Below the pieces are notes generated by a model. It searched no databases, was not told the origin of the DNA, and saw only the letters and a list, made by a program, of their open reading frames with translations. A DNA stretch of 61,774 bases from Gemmatimonadota bacterium (lineage in GTDB: Bacteria > Gemmatimonadota > Gemmatimonadetes > Palauibacterales > Palauibacteraceae), in NCBI GenBank assembly GCA_021295785.1, contig JAGWBR010000003.1, forward strand, positions 1 through 61,774. Direction: 5' to 3'. A program made the translations under genes and the position numbers. Of the stretch, positions 35,696-44,460 are shown in pieces (the first letter of the stretch is position 1; every line of letters begins with the position of its first letter).

Positions 35696-36514
35696 GTGCA
35701 TGAGGAAGAAACAGAGTGCCGCGGCCAGCCGGGGGTGGCACCGGTTCGAGTTACCGCCGTTTTCGCGGCTTTCGCGCTGCTGCCGGCTGTCGAACCGGCG
35801 CATCGTGTGCCGGGCCTGGCACTGCTCGGGGGTACGCCCGTTTTGGCGCAGACGGTCAATTCTCCAACTCCCATCGACACTCCATACCGGTGGCGGGAGC
35901 GCGGTACACGGTTGGGGTATACGGCTGGTTTCCACAGCGCCGACCGGGGAGCGCTCAATTTCGCGCAGGGTTCGGCACTGACCGGGGGGTTCAAGGCTCG
36001 TTTCCGGGTGTCGAATCCCCTTTCCCTCGAACTGGGCGCGGCGTTTTCTCCGGCCAACCGGTACGTGCTGGATTTCGTGTCCGACAGCGCTCCCGCCTGG
36101 TCTGACACGGTGGCGGCGGGCTGGCTCCGCACAGACGTCGGGGTCCAGTTTTCCCTGCCGGGAGCGAGGACTTGGCACAGCATTCAGCCCTCGCTGGTGT
36201 TCGGCGGCGGATTCCTGTTCGGTGTCGACGAGGGCGCTGCGCAGTTCTTGGCCGATCCGGTCCACGAACCGTACCGGTACAACATCGCCACCGCACCGCA
36301 CCTGTACGCCGGTGCGGCGGTTGAGTTCTACCTCTCCGAGTCGCTCAGCATCGGGTTGGAGGCGCGCGACTATCTGACCCGGGTCACTGCTCCGGACGGC
36401 TTCCTCGTATCCACCACGCTGAATCTGCTTGAGGAAACGGGACTGCCGGCGGTGCGGCGCAGGAACTGGCACCACAACCTTGATTTCGGGATCGTGGTCT
36501 GGCTGCACTACTGA
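35696..36514 (+). CDS. probable outer-membrane beta-barrel protein
   Basis: The product of about 272 residues has a leader (hydrophobic stretch with a likely cut near PVLAQ-TV). Alternating beta-strand sequence follows: GYTAGFHSA, LELGAAFSP, TDVGVQFSLPG, FGGGFLFGV, SIGLEARDYLTR. It ends in the aromatic IVVWLHY, typical of outer-membrane barrels. The GTG start is close to the TPR gene stop. The function is unknown. Its stop forms a CTGA overlap with moeA. Confidence 0.6.
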   Translation: MHEEETECRGQPGVAPVRVTAVFAAFALLPAVEPAHRVPGLALLGGTPVLAQTVNSPTPIDTPYRWRERGTRLGYTAGFHSADRGALNFAQGSALTGGFKARFRVSNPLSLELGAAFSPANRYVLDFVSDSAPAWSDTVAAGWLRTDVGVQFSLPGARTWHSIQPSLVFGGGFLFGVDEGAAQFLADPVHEPYRYNIATAPHLYAGAAVEFYLSESLSIGLEARDYLTRVTAPDGFLVSTTLNLLEETGLPAVRRRNWHHNLDFGIVVWLHY

Positions 36515-37842
36515 ATGCCGACTGGGTCACATATGAAGAGGCGCTGGCCGCGGTGTTGGCCGCTGTCCGGCCCCTGGGCGTGGAACGGGTTCCGCTGGGT
36601 CAGGCCGCGGGCAGGGCCCTGAGCGCACCCCTTCCAGCGGCGGTCGACAATCCTCCGTGGGACAACAGCGCCATGGACGGGTTTGCGGCGCGGGCGGAAG
36701 ACGTTCGCGGGGCTTCGCCAAACCACGCCGTGGTGCTGCCGGTCTCTGACGAGGTACCAGCCGGCGCGTTTCCGTCCGGCCCGCTGAAACCGGGCACCGC
36801 CGCACGGGTAATGACCGGTGCCCCGGTGCCGGCCGGGGCCGATTCAGTAATTCGGGTGGAACACACCGCGCCGGCAGCGAACGGCTGCGTGCGCATTGAC
36901 TGCGCGGATGACGCCTTCAGACACGTCCGAAGGCAGGGCGAGGACTTCCGGACCGGCGACGTGCTCCTGGGCGCCGGTGAAATGCTGGGCCCCGGAGAGA
37001 TCGCCCTGCTGGCCTCGCAGGGGTGCGCCTCGGTGACCGTCGGCAGGCGCCCGCGGGTCGGGGTGTTGGCCAACGGCGACGAGCTGGTGGAGCCGGGCGA
37101 TTTCGCCCAAGTGAAAGCGGGGCGGCGGATCGTCAACACCAACAGCTGGGCCCTGGCGGCTCAGATCAGGGAGGCCGGGGGCGAACCCGTCATGCTGGGG
37201 ATCGCCCGCGACGACCCGGCTGACGTGGCCAGGAAGATCGACCAGGCGGCGGACCTCGATGGCATGGTCTCCGCCGGCGGGGTAAGCGTGGGCGACCACG
37301 ACCACGTAAAAGACGTGCTGGATGCTGCCGGTTTCGAACGAGTGTTTTGGCGGGTGAAGCTGCGGCCCGGGAGCGCCACCGTATTCGGGCTTCTGGGGAG
37401 CCGCCCGGTCTGGGGCGTGCCCGGCAACCCGGCCTCCGCGCTGGTTACCTTCGACCTCCTGGCCCGCCCGGCGATCCGGGCAATGGCCGGGTACTCCCGC
37501 ATCCACCGTGCGAACGTCCGGTGCACGGTCCGGTCGGAGGTTCGCGGACCGGCCTCGGTTCTCTCGGCAGTCAGGGTGCGGTTCTTGTCGCCCCCGGCGG
37601 ATTCGCCTCCCGACGGTACCGGGGCACGGCCAGCCGGCGACCGGGGCTTCCCGTTGGTGGAGCCCAACGCGGCCCAGGGCTCGGGCATGATGACTTCCAT
37701 GTGTGCCGACGGGCTGCTGCTGCTGCCGGTCGGGTGCGACCGTGTCGGACCAGGAGAGCAGGCTGATGTGGCCCCTCTTCGCGAATGGTCTTTCCCCGGC
37801 CAGCAGGGGGCCCCGCCACCCGGGGGGACCGCCCGGGGTTAG
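36511..37842 (+). CDS. moeA: molybdopterin molybdenumtransferase MoeA
   Basis: MoeA inserts molybdate into adenylated molybdopterin. The product has NSAMDGFA, VMTGAPVPAGADSVI, the MoCF-domain block SAGGVSVGDHDHVK, and VPGNPASALVTF, with the MoeA C-terminal domain after it. The first canonical start, GTG 36553, would cut off the conserved first helix (YEEALAAVLAAVRPLG). The frame continues in phase to a CTG at 36511 that overlaps the previous stop as CTGA, like the ATGA/GTGA junctions elsewhere here, so I place the start there with 443 residues. It meets the fabH-like gene tail to tail with a 4-base overlap. Confidence 0.9.
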   Translation: MNADWVTYEEALAAVLAAVRPLGVERVPLGQAAGRALSAPLPAAVDNPPWDNSAMDGFAARAEDVRGASPNHAVVLPVSDEVPAGAFPSGPLKPGTAARVMTGAPVPAGADSVIRVEHTAPAANGCVRIDCADDAFRHVRRQGEDFRTGDVLLGAGEMLGPGEIALLASQGCASVTVGRRPRVGVLANGDELVEPGDFAQVKAGRRIVNTNSWALAAQIREAGGEPVMLGIARDDPADVARKIDQAADLDGMVSAGGVSVGDHDHVKDVLDAAGFERVFWRVKLRPGSATVFGLLGSRPVWGVPGNPASALVTFDLLARPAIRAMAGYSRIHRANVRCTVRSEVRGPASVLSAVRVRFLSPPADSPPDGTGARPAGDRGFPLVEPNAAQGSGMMTSMCADGLLLLPVGCDRVGPGEQADVAPLREWSFPGQQGAPPPGGTARG

Positions 37843-38933
37843 ACCCGGAGCACCATCGCCGCGGAGGTGTAACCACCGCCTATCGCGGTCAAGACCACCG
37901 TGGCCGGTTCGGGACGCGGCCCGTGCATGCCGCGTTTCCACTGATCGAGGGCGATCGCGACCGTCGCCCCGGACATGTTGCCCAGATCGCGGATGTTGTG
38001 GATGACCTTGGGCCCCTTGCCGCGCAGCATCTTCTCGATGCCTTTGGTGATCCGAAGATTGGCCTGATGCGGGATCACTACCTGCACGTCGCGCCAGTCG
38101 AGGCCCGCGGACTGCAGGGCTTCCTCTGCCTGGGCGTGCATGCCGGTTACCGCCCGGCGCAAGATCCGGGCCCCTCCCTTCATGTGGAGCAGCGGCTTGG
38201 TCCCGATTTCCAACCACCCCAACCCGTCCATCTGAAGTGGTTCTCTCTGGTATGAAGCAGCCAGGCTGGGAGGCCCCAGCACGCCAAGCACCGTCTCACC
38301 CCGGGTGACCTCGGACCGGGTGAGCAGAGCAGCTCCGGCGCCGTCGCCAAACAACACTGCCGTGCGGGGGTCGGCGTAATCCACAAACCTGGTCAGGCTG
38401 TCGCTCGACACCACCAGCACATTCCGGGCCATACCGCTGACGATCGCCGACCACCCCGTGGCCATGCCGTACACAAAACCAGCGCAGGCGGCGTTGAACG
38501 CATACCCGCCGAGTTCTGGAACGCCCATCTTCTCGGCTACCGTGCAGGCGGCGTTGGGTACCTCCTCGGCGCTCGTGAGGGTTGCCACGAGAAGCATGTC
38601 CAAGTCGGCGGGACCCATTCCCGCGTCGTCAAGGGCGGCACGGCCCGCGGCGGCGGCCATGCTCTCCGTGGTACCGTCGCCGGATGGATCCTGGCGCCGG
38701 CGGGCCGCGATGCCCGTGACCTGCTTGGCCCACGCATCGAAGACCTCGGCATCGGTCATGGTCTCTTGCGAGGCATCGCCGAGCGAGGCACGGACCTCGT
38801 CGGTGTCAAAAGCCTCGCGCAACTCCGGAATCTCGTAGAGGTCGAGGTTGGTGACCGCGTCCGGCGGAAGCGCCGAACCCGTGCCTGCGACCATGGCGGT
38901 GACGCGCGAATTGTCGGGTTGACCCGGGGCCAT
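37839..38933 (-). CDS. 3-oxoacyl-ACP synthase III (FabH-like)
   Basis: The 364-residue thiolase-fold enzyme condenses an acyl-CoA with malonyl-ACP, or acts in a related pathway. The catalytic triad is present: Cys in NAACAGFVYG, His in VIPHQANLRI and Asn in GNMSGATVAIAL. The N-terminal part carries about 50 extra residues compared with FabH (TNLDLYEIPEL... AKQVTGIAARR), so it may be a FabH paralogue rather than the housekeeping enzyme. I chose the ATG at 38933 for its GGAAG site; an ATG at 38951 is possible. Confidence 0.85.
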   Translation of the reverse strand: MAPGQPDNSRVTAMVAGTGSALPPDAVTNLDLYEIPELREAFDTDEVRASLGDASQETMTDAEVFDAWAKQVTGIAARRRQDPSGDGTTESMAAAAGRAALDDAGMGPADLDMLLVATLTSAEEVPNAACTVAEKMGVPELGGYAFNAACAGFVYGMATGWSAIVSGMARNVLVVSSDSLTRFVDYADPRTAVLFGDGAGAALLTRSEVTRGETVLGVLGPPSLAASYQREPLQMDGLGWLEIGTKPLLHMKGGARILRRAVTGMHAQAEEALQSAGLDWRDVQVVIPHQANLRITKGIEKMLRGKGPKVIHNIRDLGNMSGATVAIALDQWKRGMHGPRPEPATVVLTAIGGGYTSAAMVLRV

Positions 38934-39131
38934 TCTGTCTTCCGTGTGCATGGGTACGCAGGGGGATGGAAACACGTCGTGCCTTGGGGATCGCGGCCTG
39001 GCAGCCCAGAACGGGCGTTGGGACAGAACGGGCATTGAGGAAGACAACCACCCAGGAGCAGCCGGGAATCTTACACGCGCAGGGCGGTAGGCGCGTCAGC
39101 GCCGAAAGGCCGGGAGGTCCCGGCCCGAGGG

Positions 39132-39797
39132 TCAGGGTGCCAGCGAACCCGTCCCGGCACCGCCCGTGACCGCGATCGCGGCGTTTCGTTCGCCGTTTCG
39201 GTTGACCGCGTAGAGCACTGCATTCGGATCGGTAATCCAGGTCTCGCCGTCGATAACGAACATGTATTTGTGGAGTCCGGGGGGAAGCCTCACCCTGCCT
39301 GACCAGCGCCCGTCGCGGTTAACGTCAGACATCGCCACGGTCGGCTCCCAGCCGGAGAAATCTCCCGCTATGTGGACGGAACGCGCATCCGGGGCATCCA
39401 GCACGAACTGCACGTACACGACCTCTTCGCCCACCAACGCCGAGGCAGCCTGGTCGGGCTCGGGCAACCGCGCGTCTCTGGATGCCACCCCTACCGCCAT
39501 CGGTGTCACCGCGACGACCACCAGCGCTGCGAGCGCCGTGAATCCAAGCAGCGGCCGCACCAGCACTGGGCGCGGACTCAGACTCCAGTTCAGGACCCGC
39601 TTCCAACCAGTCTGACGTGACTTGGCCCGGATTTCACTCATGACCCGGGACTCGATCCCGACGGGGGCACCGTCAGCGCCCGCGGCCCGAACATCGCTGA
39701 TCAGGGCATCCCAGGCAGCCGCGTCCCCGCGCATATGGGCAGACAGGTCATCCGACCCCGTCCGCCCGTCCAGATAGTCGTGCAGTTCTTTCTTCAT
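39132..39797 (-). CDS. anti-sigma-like membrane protein with CBM48 domain
   Basis: The 221-residue product has a cytoplasmic part (residues 1-78, MKKELHDYLDG at the start) and one membrane helix (about 80-104). An extracytoplasmic early-set domain of the isoamylase-N/AMPK-beta glycogen-binding type (CBM48) follows, with SVHIAGDFSGWEP, GRWSGRVRLPPGLHKYMFVIDG and WITDPNAVLY. Its ATG overlaps the stop of the ECF sigma gene (ATGA), the usual place for an anti-sigma factor. The cytoplasmic part lacks a clear zinc HxxxCxxC motif, so the anti-sigma role is inferred from position and topology. The CBM48 domain could sense a glycan outside the membrane. Confidence 0.75.
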   Translation of the reverse strand: MKKELHDYLDGRTGSDDLSAHMRGDAAAWDALISDVRAAGADGAPVGIESRVMSEIRAKSRQTGWKRVLNWSLSPRPVLVRPLLGFTALAALVVVAVTPMAVGVASRDARLPEPDQAASALVGEEVVYVQFVLDAPDARSVHIAGDFSGWEPTVAMSDVNRDGRWSGRVRLPPGLHKYMFVIDGETWITDPNAVLYAVNRNGERNAAIAVTGGAGTGSLAP

Positions 39798-40270
39798 CGA
39801 TAATGCTCCAACAGCTCCTGCATGTGTTCCCGGGCCCTCATGACCCTCATCTTCAGCGCCGACACCGAGACCTGAAGCACCTCGGCCATCTCTTCGTACG
39901 ACCACCCTTCCACGTGCTTCAGCACGAACGCCTCCCGCCTGTCGGGCGACAACTCCTGTAACGCCTGGTAAAGCTCTTCTCTCAACGCGGACCGGTCAAA
40001 ATCCCGATCAGGACCGGCCCTCTTGCTTGACCTCTCAGCGACGCTCTCAAGGGGCACCTCCAACCTGTGGCGCCCTTTCAGCTGGTCCTTGCACAGGTTG
40101 ACGACGATCCTGTACAGCCAACCGCCGAACCGTTCCGGTTCCCGGCAACGCGACAGGTTGTTGAATCCCTTTATCAGCGACCGCTGAACCAAATCCTCTG
40201 CTTCGTCGACCCTCCCGGTCATCCGTTCCGCGTAGCGATACAGGACATCCTTGTACCGCCGGACCAGCAC
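39794..40270 (-). CDS. ECF sigma-70 factor
   Basis: This is an extracytoplasmic-function sigma factor with region 2 (AEDLVQRSLIKGFNNL, FGGWLYRIVVNLCKD) and region 4 (ALQELSPDRREAFVLKHVEGWSYEEMAEVL). The GTG at 40270 is the first canonical start and gives 158 residues, but the first helix of region 2.1 (DGQVVEQVLAGDLEVYAVL) lies upstream in frame. The only possible starts for it are CTG 40354 or CTG 40372. The gene therefore probably begins there, overlapping or just after the mocA-like gene. Its partner is the CBM48 protein downstream. Confidence 0.88.
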   Translation of the reverse strand: MLVRRYKDVLYRYAERMTGRVDEAEDLVQRSLIKGFNNLSRCREPERFGGWLYRIVVNLCKDQLKGRHRLEVPLESVAERSSKRAGPDRDFDRSALREELYQALQELSPDRREAFVLKHVEGWSYEEMAEVLQVSVSALKMRVMRAREHMQELLEHYR

Positions 40271-40361
40271 GGCGTAGACCTCGAGGTCGCCGGCCAGGAC
40301 CTGCTCTACTACCTGGCCGTCGGTCGGCTCTCCGCCACCGGAATCACCGGACAGGCCCGTT

Positions 40362-41033
40362 TCAGGATTCAGACGAGTCTCCGGTGTCCCGGGTCACACA
40401 CGCCCGCGCCTCGGTTCCCGCCAACTGCTGCTCAGAGGCAGCGGTGTAGGCGGACGGACGGTCCAGATCCCGCGGAGCAGGACCCGGATACTGAACCGCG
40501 GTCCAGTCCGAACCTCCGCCACCGGCCCGGAAAATACCGCGGTCCCCTTCCAGATTCGCCTCGCCGAGGGCCCCGGGCGTAGCCACGACCGGGTGGCCGA
40601 GACGGTCCTGGTAACGGGTCCTCACCACCCCGCACCCCCCGGTGCCGCACCAGGTCTCCGCCGCGAGCCGCAGCGCCCCGGGGTCCAGATCGGGCTCATC
40701 GGCCAGCGTGATCGCCAGGGCGTCGTGCCCAGGAAAGGCCCACGACGCAGCCGCACGCACGCTCTCCGCGACTGCCAGCCGGGGCGCGGGGGGGCGGACA
40801 ATCGTTACAGGTAACCCGGCCAGAGCCTTCTCCACGGCGTCGCCGCACGGGTCAGCGGAAACCACTACCGCCACCGGGCCGACTCCCGACTCCAGCGCCG
40901 CCCTGACCGCAGCCACCACGACCGGGCCGCCGCGCCAGGGAAGAAGCAGCTTTGCGACTGCGCCCATCCGCTCCGACCGCCCGGCAGCCAGTACCGCGAC
41001 GGCGATGCGGCCTTCAGCGACACGCCCACTCAC
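40362..41033 (-). CDS. MocA/MobA-like nucleotidyltransferase
   Basis: The 223-residue NTP_transf_3 protein has VAVLAAGRSERMGAVAKLLLPW (nucleotide-binding loop), the ITLADEPDL metal-binding block and GHPVVATP. In molybdenum hydroxylase systems such enzymes (MocA) add CMP to molybdopterin to make the cytosine dinucleotide cofactor. The GTG at 41033 overlaps the xdhC stop (GTGA). CofC or other NTP transferases are alternatives, but the xdhC neighbour favours MocA. Confidence 0.85.
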   Translation of the reverse strand: MSGRVAEGRIAVAVLAAGRSERMGAVAKLLLPWRGGPVVVAAVRAALESGVGPVAVVVSADPCGDAVEKALAGLPVTIVRPPAPRLAVAESVRAAASWAFPGHDALAITLADEPDLDPGALRLAAETWCGTGGCGVVRTRYQDRLGHPVVATPGALGEANLEGDRGIFRAGGGGSDWTAVQYPGPAPRDLDRPSAYTAASEQQLAGTEARACVTRDTGDSSES

Positions 41034-42118
41034 GGCGCCCTGCCCAGAGCAACCAGTTCGGCGGCGATGGACACCGCAATCGCGCCCGGCGACCTGCTGC
41101 CGATATCCAACCCCACCGGACCGTGCAGTCGCTCGATATCCTGTTCCGGCACACCCTCTTGGCCAAGTGCCTCGCGCCGGGAACGTTGCGTCCGCCGCCC
41201 GCCCAAAAGCCCCACGTAGCCGCATTCAGAGTGGAGGGCCGCGGCCAGGGCCGGAATGTCCAGTTTCTGGTCGTGGGTCAAGACCACCACGCTGTCGCTC
41301 TCCCGGAGTCCGATCACGGATATCGCCTCGTCCGGCCAGCGGTCCGTGAGGTTGGCCGCCGGAAACCGCTCCGGGGCGAGAAACGCCGTCCGAGGATCAA
41401 CGACCGTCACCTCGAACCCCAGGCTTTGCGCAGGTCCGCACAGAGCCTCGCCGATGGGGGTGGCACCCACTATCACGAGCCGCCTTTTCGGCAGCCACGG
41501 CTCCACGAACAGGGGAAGCCCGGCCGCATCGCCTTCAACACTCGGCTGAACCATTCGGGGCGACTCCGCCCGGGCAAATTCGTCCAGTTCCCGACGCACC
41601 AGCCCGTCCAGCGCGTCGGATCCGAAGCTGCCCTGCACACCGGACTCGGTGACCAACACGGTCCTGGACGCCGCGGGGCCGCCGGTACAGGTCAACAGGA
41701 CCGCCCCCTCCCGCGAGGAAACCGCGCGACCGAGCGCACGCCACGCTGGGTCCGCGGGATCGTGACGCTGGAGCCAGACATCGATTTCTCCACCGCACGG
41801 CAGCAAGGCCTCGCTTTCGGATCCGAGGCGTTCGGGCCCATTGCCCCCCGGAGCGGTCGCGCTCCCAATCCCGTACGTCCGGAGCCGCGGGCCGCCATCA
41901 CCATGAAGGATGTCGGACAGGGTCTGGTGCAGATCACTCTCCACGCAACCGCTCGAAACCGAACCCGCCACCTTCCCCGTGCTGGAAACCGCAAATCGGG
42001 CCCCGGCCGGCAAGGGTGTCGAACCCCGGGCGGCCACGAGGAGTGCCACCGCTGATTCTTCGCCGTCGAGCGCCCAGCGCTGCAACGACTCCAGGACGGC
42101 CCGCCGGACCAGGATCAG
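41030..42118 (-). CDS. XdhC/CoxI-family molybdenum enzyme maturation factor
   Basis: XdhC proteins bind Mo-cofactor, help its sulfuration and insert it into xanthine or CO dehydrogenases. The product has the XdhC/CoxI N-domain (VALLVAARGSTPLPAGARF, SVSSGCVESDL) and a C-terminal Rossmann domain (LVIVGATPIGEAL, VVVLTHDQKLDIPAL, YVGLLGGRRTQRSRREAL). TTG 42085 is the first canonical start, but the preceding helix (LVRRAVLESLQRWALDG) is part of the family N-terminus. CTG 42118 is in phase and overlaps the etfA stop as CTGA, so I start there (362 residues). Confidence 0.88.
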   Translation of the reverse strand: MILVRRAVLESLQRWALDGEESAVALLVAARGSTPLPAGARFAVSSTGKVAGSVSSGCVESDLHQTLSDILHGDGGPRLRTYGIGSATAPGGNGPERLGSESEALLPCGGEIDVWLQRHDPADPAWRALGRAVSSREGAVLLTCTGGPAASRTVLVTESGVQGSFGSDALDGLVRRELDEFARAESPRMVQPSVEGDAAGLPLFVEPWLPKRRLVIVGATPIGEALCGPAQSLGFEVTVVDPRTAFLAPERFPAANLTDRWPDEAISVIGLRESDSVVVLTHDQKLDIPALAAALHSECGYVGLLGGRRTQRSRREALGQEGVPEQDIERLHGPVGLDIGSRSPGAIAVSIAAELVALGRAP

Positions 42119-43113
42119 CCGCCCTCTCGGACCTCCCGCACGGCCTCGGTCAAGGCCGGCAGCACCTCAAACACATCGCCGACAACGCCATAGTCGGCCA
42201 CGCCGAATATCGGAGCCCGCGGATCCCTGTTGATGGCAACGATCCGCTTTGACGTACGCATACCGGCCAGATGTTGGATCGCCCCGCTGATCCCGACCGC
42301 GATATACAGATTGGGAGACACGGTCTTGCCGGTCTGGCCCACTTGTTCGTCGTGCGGACGCCAACCCGCGTCAACGACGGCCCGGCTCGCGCCCAGCGCC
42401 GCGTCGGGCCCCAGGGCCTCGGCCAAATCCTCGATGAGCCCCCAGTTCTCGGGTCCCCCCAACCCCCGACCGCCCGACACCACGATTGGAGCCTCTCCGA
42501 CCGAAAGCCGGTCCCGGCGTCCTTCCTCAAACCCGGTGACTCGAACACCGCGCCGGCCCTCAGCGGAGGAAGCCTCTACAGCCATGGTCTCAACCACACC
42601 CGCCCCCTGAGCGGGCCGGGGCGAAAAGACGTTCGAGCGGACCGTTATCAACACGGGGCCGCCGGAGAGTCGCACCGTCGCCGTCGCCCTCCCGGCAAAC
42701 ACGGGGCGGACCACCTCCAGAGTGTCATCAACCAGTTCCCACGAGACGACGTTCGAGGCCATCGGGGCAGACAAAAGGGCCGCCGTCCGCGCCGCGACAT
42801 CCGCGCCGCGGGCCGTGGACGGGAAGACCACCACCCGGTACCCGACCTCCTTGATCAGCTTCGCGACAGTCACGGCAGCCAGGTCGGGTTGTCTCCATTC
42901 CAGGCCGGGCAGTTCGCAGCAATACACCTTGTCCGCACCGAAACCGACCAACTCTCGCCCCGCCTCCGCCGCCCCCCCGGGACCCCACACCAGGGCAGTC
43001 GTCTCGCCGCCACCGGCCTGGGCGATGCCGCGGGCAACCGTCACGACCTCCCTGGCGGTGCCATTGACCACGGCCTGGCTCACCTGCGCAAACGCCAGGG
43101 TGGACCAACTCAT
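42115..43113 (-). CDS. etfA: electron transfer flavoprotein alpha subunit
   Basis: The FAD-binding subunit of ETF passes electrons from flavin dehydrogenases to the respiratory chain. The 332-residue product has the C-terminal FAD domain with [48 protein letters not shown] and [20 protein letters not shown]. The ATG overlaps the etfB stop (ATGA). Confidence 0.96.
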   Translation of the reverse strand: MSWSTLAFAQVSQAVVNGTAREVVTVARGIAQAGGGETTALVWGPGGAAEAGRELVGFGADKVYCCELPGLEWRQPDLAAVTVAKLIKEVGYRVVVFPSTARGADVAARTAALLSAPMASNVVSWELVDDTLEVVRPVFAGRATATVRLSGGPVLITVRSNVFSPRPAQGAGVVETMAVEASSAEGRRGVRVTGFEEGRRDRLSVGEAPIVVSGGRGLGGPENWGLIEDLAEALGPDAALGASRAVVDAGWRPHDEQVGQTGKTVSPNLYIAVGISGAIQHLAGMRTSKRIVAINRDPRAPIFGVADYGVVGDVFEVLPALTEAVREVREGG

Positions 43114-43868
43114 ATCAGCGATTCCTCTTCGCGCAGAACGTGGGCCAGTTCCCGGGCTGCGTCGGGCCCCTCGCCCAAGATTCGCCCGGCGCCCTTTGGC
43201 GGCGGTTCCTCAAGGGCGACCAGTTCGAGCCGACCCGTTGATCTGCCGGCAGCTTCCTTGACCTCAAGCGGTTTGCGCTTCGCCGCCATGATCCCCTTGA
43301 GATTTGGATAGCGCGGAAGGTTGATTCCCTTGTCCACGGACACGACCGCCGGCAGGTCGAACTCCAGTATTTCCAGCCCTCCCTCGACCTCGCGGCGGGC
43401 GACGGCCCGGCCATCCTCCACCGTCAACGCCACTGCCGCGGGCGCAAAGGGGACGCCCAGCGCCTCGGCCAACAGAGCCGGGGCCTGGCCGCCCTCGTCG
43501 TCGATGGCCTGTTTCCCCGTCAACACAAGATCAAAGGCACACTCCCGGATTTCTTCGGCCAGCGCCCCCGCCGCCATTACGGGGTCAAGCCGGTGCTCCT
43601 CACCGCGGGAAAGCAGCACCGCCTCGTCAGCGCCCAAAGCCAGGGCGGACCGGAGAATGTCGGCACACTCGGGCGGGCCCACGGAGATCGCGGTCACCGT
43701 CCCCTCCCCCGCCTCGTCGCGCTGCCGAAGGGCTTCCTCAAGGGCCAGCTCGTCAAACGGACTGGTGACGAATTTCACGCCCGCGGCATTGATCGACTTG
43801 CCGTCGGCCGCCGGCCGGATCCGGGCAGCAGAATCCGGCACCCTCTTGATGCAGGCGATGACGTTCAT
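43110..43868 (-). CDS. etfB: electron transfer flavoprotein beta subunit
   Basis: The 252-residue AMP-binding subunit of ETF begins MNVIACIKRVPDSAARI. It has NPFDELALEEAL-type (here SPFDELALEEALRQRD), LVLTGKQAIDDEGGQ and the signature region around GINLPRYPNLKGIMAAKRKPL. It sits between a hypothetical gene and etfA in an overlapping operon. ETF pairs made together with XdhC are unusual and hint at a flavin or molybdenum dehydrogenase as electron donor. Confidence 0.96.
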   Translation of the reverse strand: MNVIACIKRVPDSAARIRPAADGKSINAAGVKFVTSPFDELALEEALRQRDEAGEGTVTAISVGPPECADILRSALALGADEAVLLSRGEEHRLDPVMAAGALAEEIRECAFDLVLTGKQAIDDEGGQAPALLAEALGVPFAPAAVALTVEDGRAVARREVEGGLEILEFDLPAVVSVDKGINLPRYPNLKGIMAAKRKPLEVKEAAGRSTGRLELVALEEPPPKGAGRILGEGPDAARELAHVLREEESLI

Positions 43869-43887
43869 CCGGGTCCGGCGGAAACGT

Positions 43888-44460
43888 TCATCGGCGCGAC
43901 CACACGGCCAGGAGGTCTATTTCTTGCTTGTTGAGCGAGCAGAGGCGAAAGAGGATGTAGTCGATCAGCCGGTCGGTCAGCGCCTCGGCCCTGCGGATTC
44001 TTCCCCGTTCGAGATCGTCCTCGGGGTGCCGTTCGCGCAACGCCACAAGGCGCGCCCCCAGCCATTCAAGAAAAAAGTGGGCCACGTCGCGCCGTTCCTT
44101 GTCGCGGTCCGGCTCTCCGTTGGGGGCGATCGGCAGCAGGGCAGCTACGAAATCCAGAAGCGCCGGAAAAACCATCGGGACCAGTTCACCCCCGCTGCCC
44201 AGTTCCTCCTCTCCGCTCCACTCTTCCCACCCCAGCTCGGTCTGGTAGAGCTCACACGCCTGTTGCACCAGATGCTCGCGTATCTCGGGAGGGGCCGGGC
44301 GAAGCACCACGTCCACCGGGCCGAACCGGCGGTCAAGCATCTTCCCCATGCCGCGGAGGCGCTCCCTCACCAGCGTCCGCGCGGCCAGTCGGTGTGCCCG
44401 GTCCGGCACCGGAACGGGGGCGATTTCGAATTCGTTTACGTCAGGTTTGAGTGGCTCCAT
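43888..44460 (-). CDS. conserved-looking hypothetical protein, first gene of the etf operon
   Basis: The product of about 190 residues is soluble and helical, with VRERLRGMGKMLDRRFG, a Glu-rich middle part (WEEWSGEEELGSG) and a final helix (IDYILFRLCSLNKQEIDLL). I do not recognise it. The ATG at 44460 is chosen because the frame upstream becomes low-complexity Arg/Ser/Pro sequence overlapping the divergent sigma gene; no strong binding site is seen. It ends 19 bases before etfB and is probably co-transcribed. Confidence 0.65.
   Translation of the reverse strand: MEPLKPDVNEFEIAPVPVPDRAHRLAARTLVRERLRGMGKMLDRRFGPVDVVLRPAPPEIREHLVQQACELYQTELGWEEWSGEEELGSGGELVPMVFPALLDFVAALLPIAPNGEPDRDKERRDVAHFFLEWLGARLVALRERHPEDDLERGRIRRAEALTDRLIDYILFRLCSLNKQEIDLLAVWSRR

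Noticed and set aside
37839-37842. Regulatory meaning of the 4-base tail-to-tail overlap of moeA and the fabH-like gene
   Set aside because: Short convergent overlaps are common in dense genomes and nothing else marks the site.
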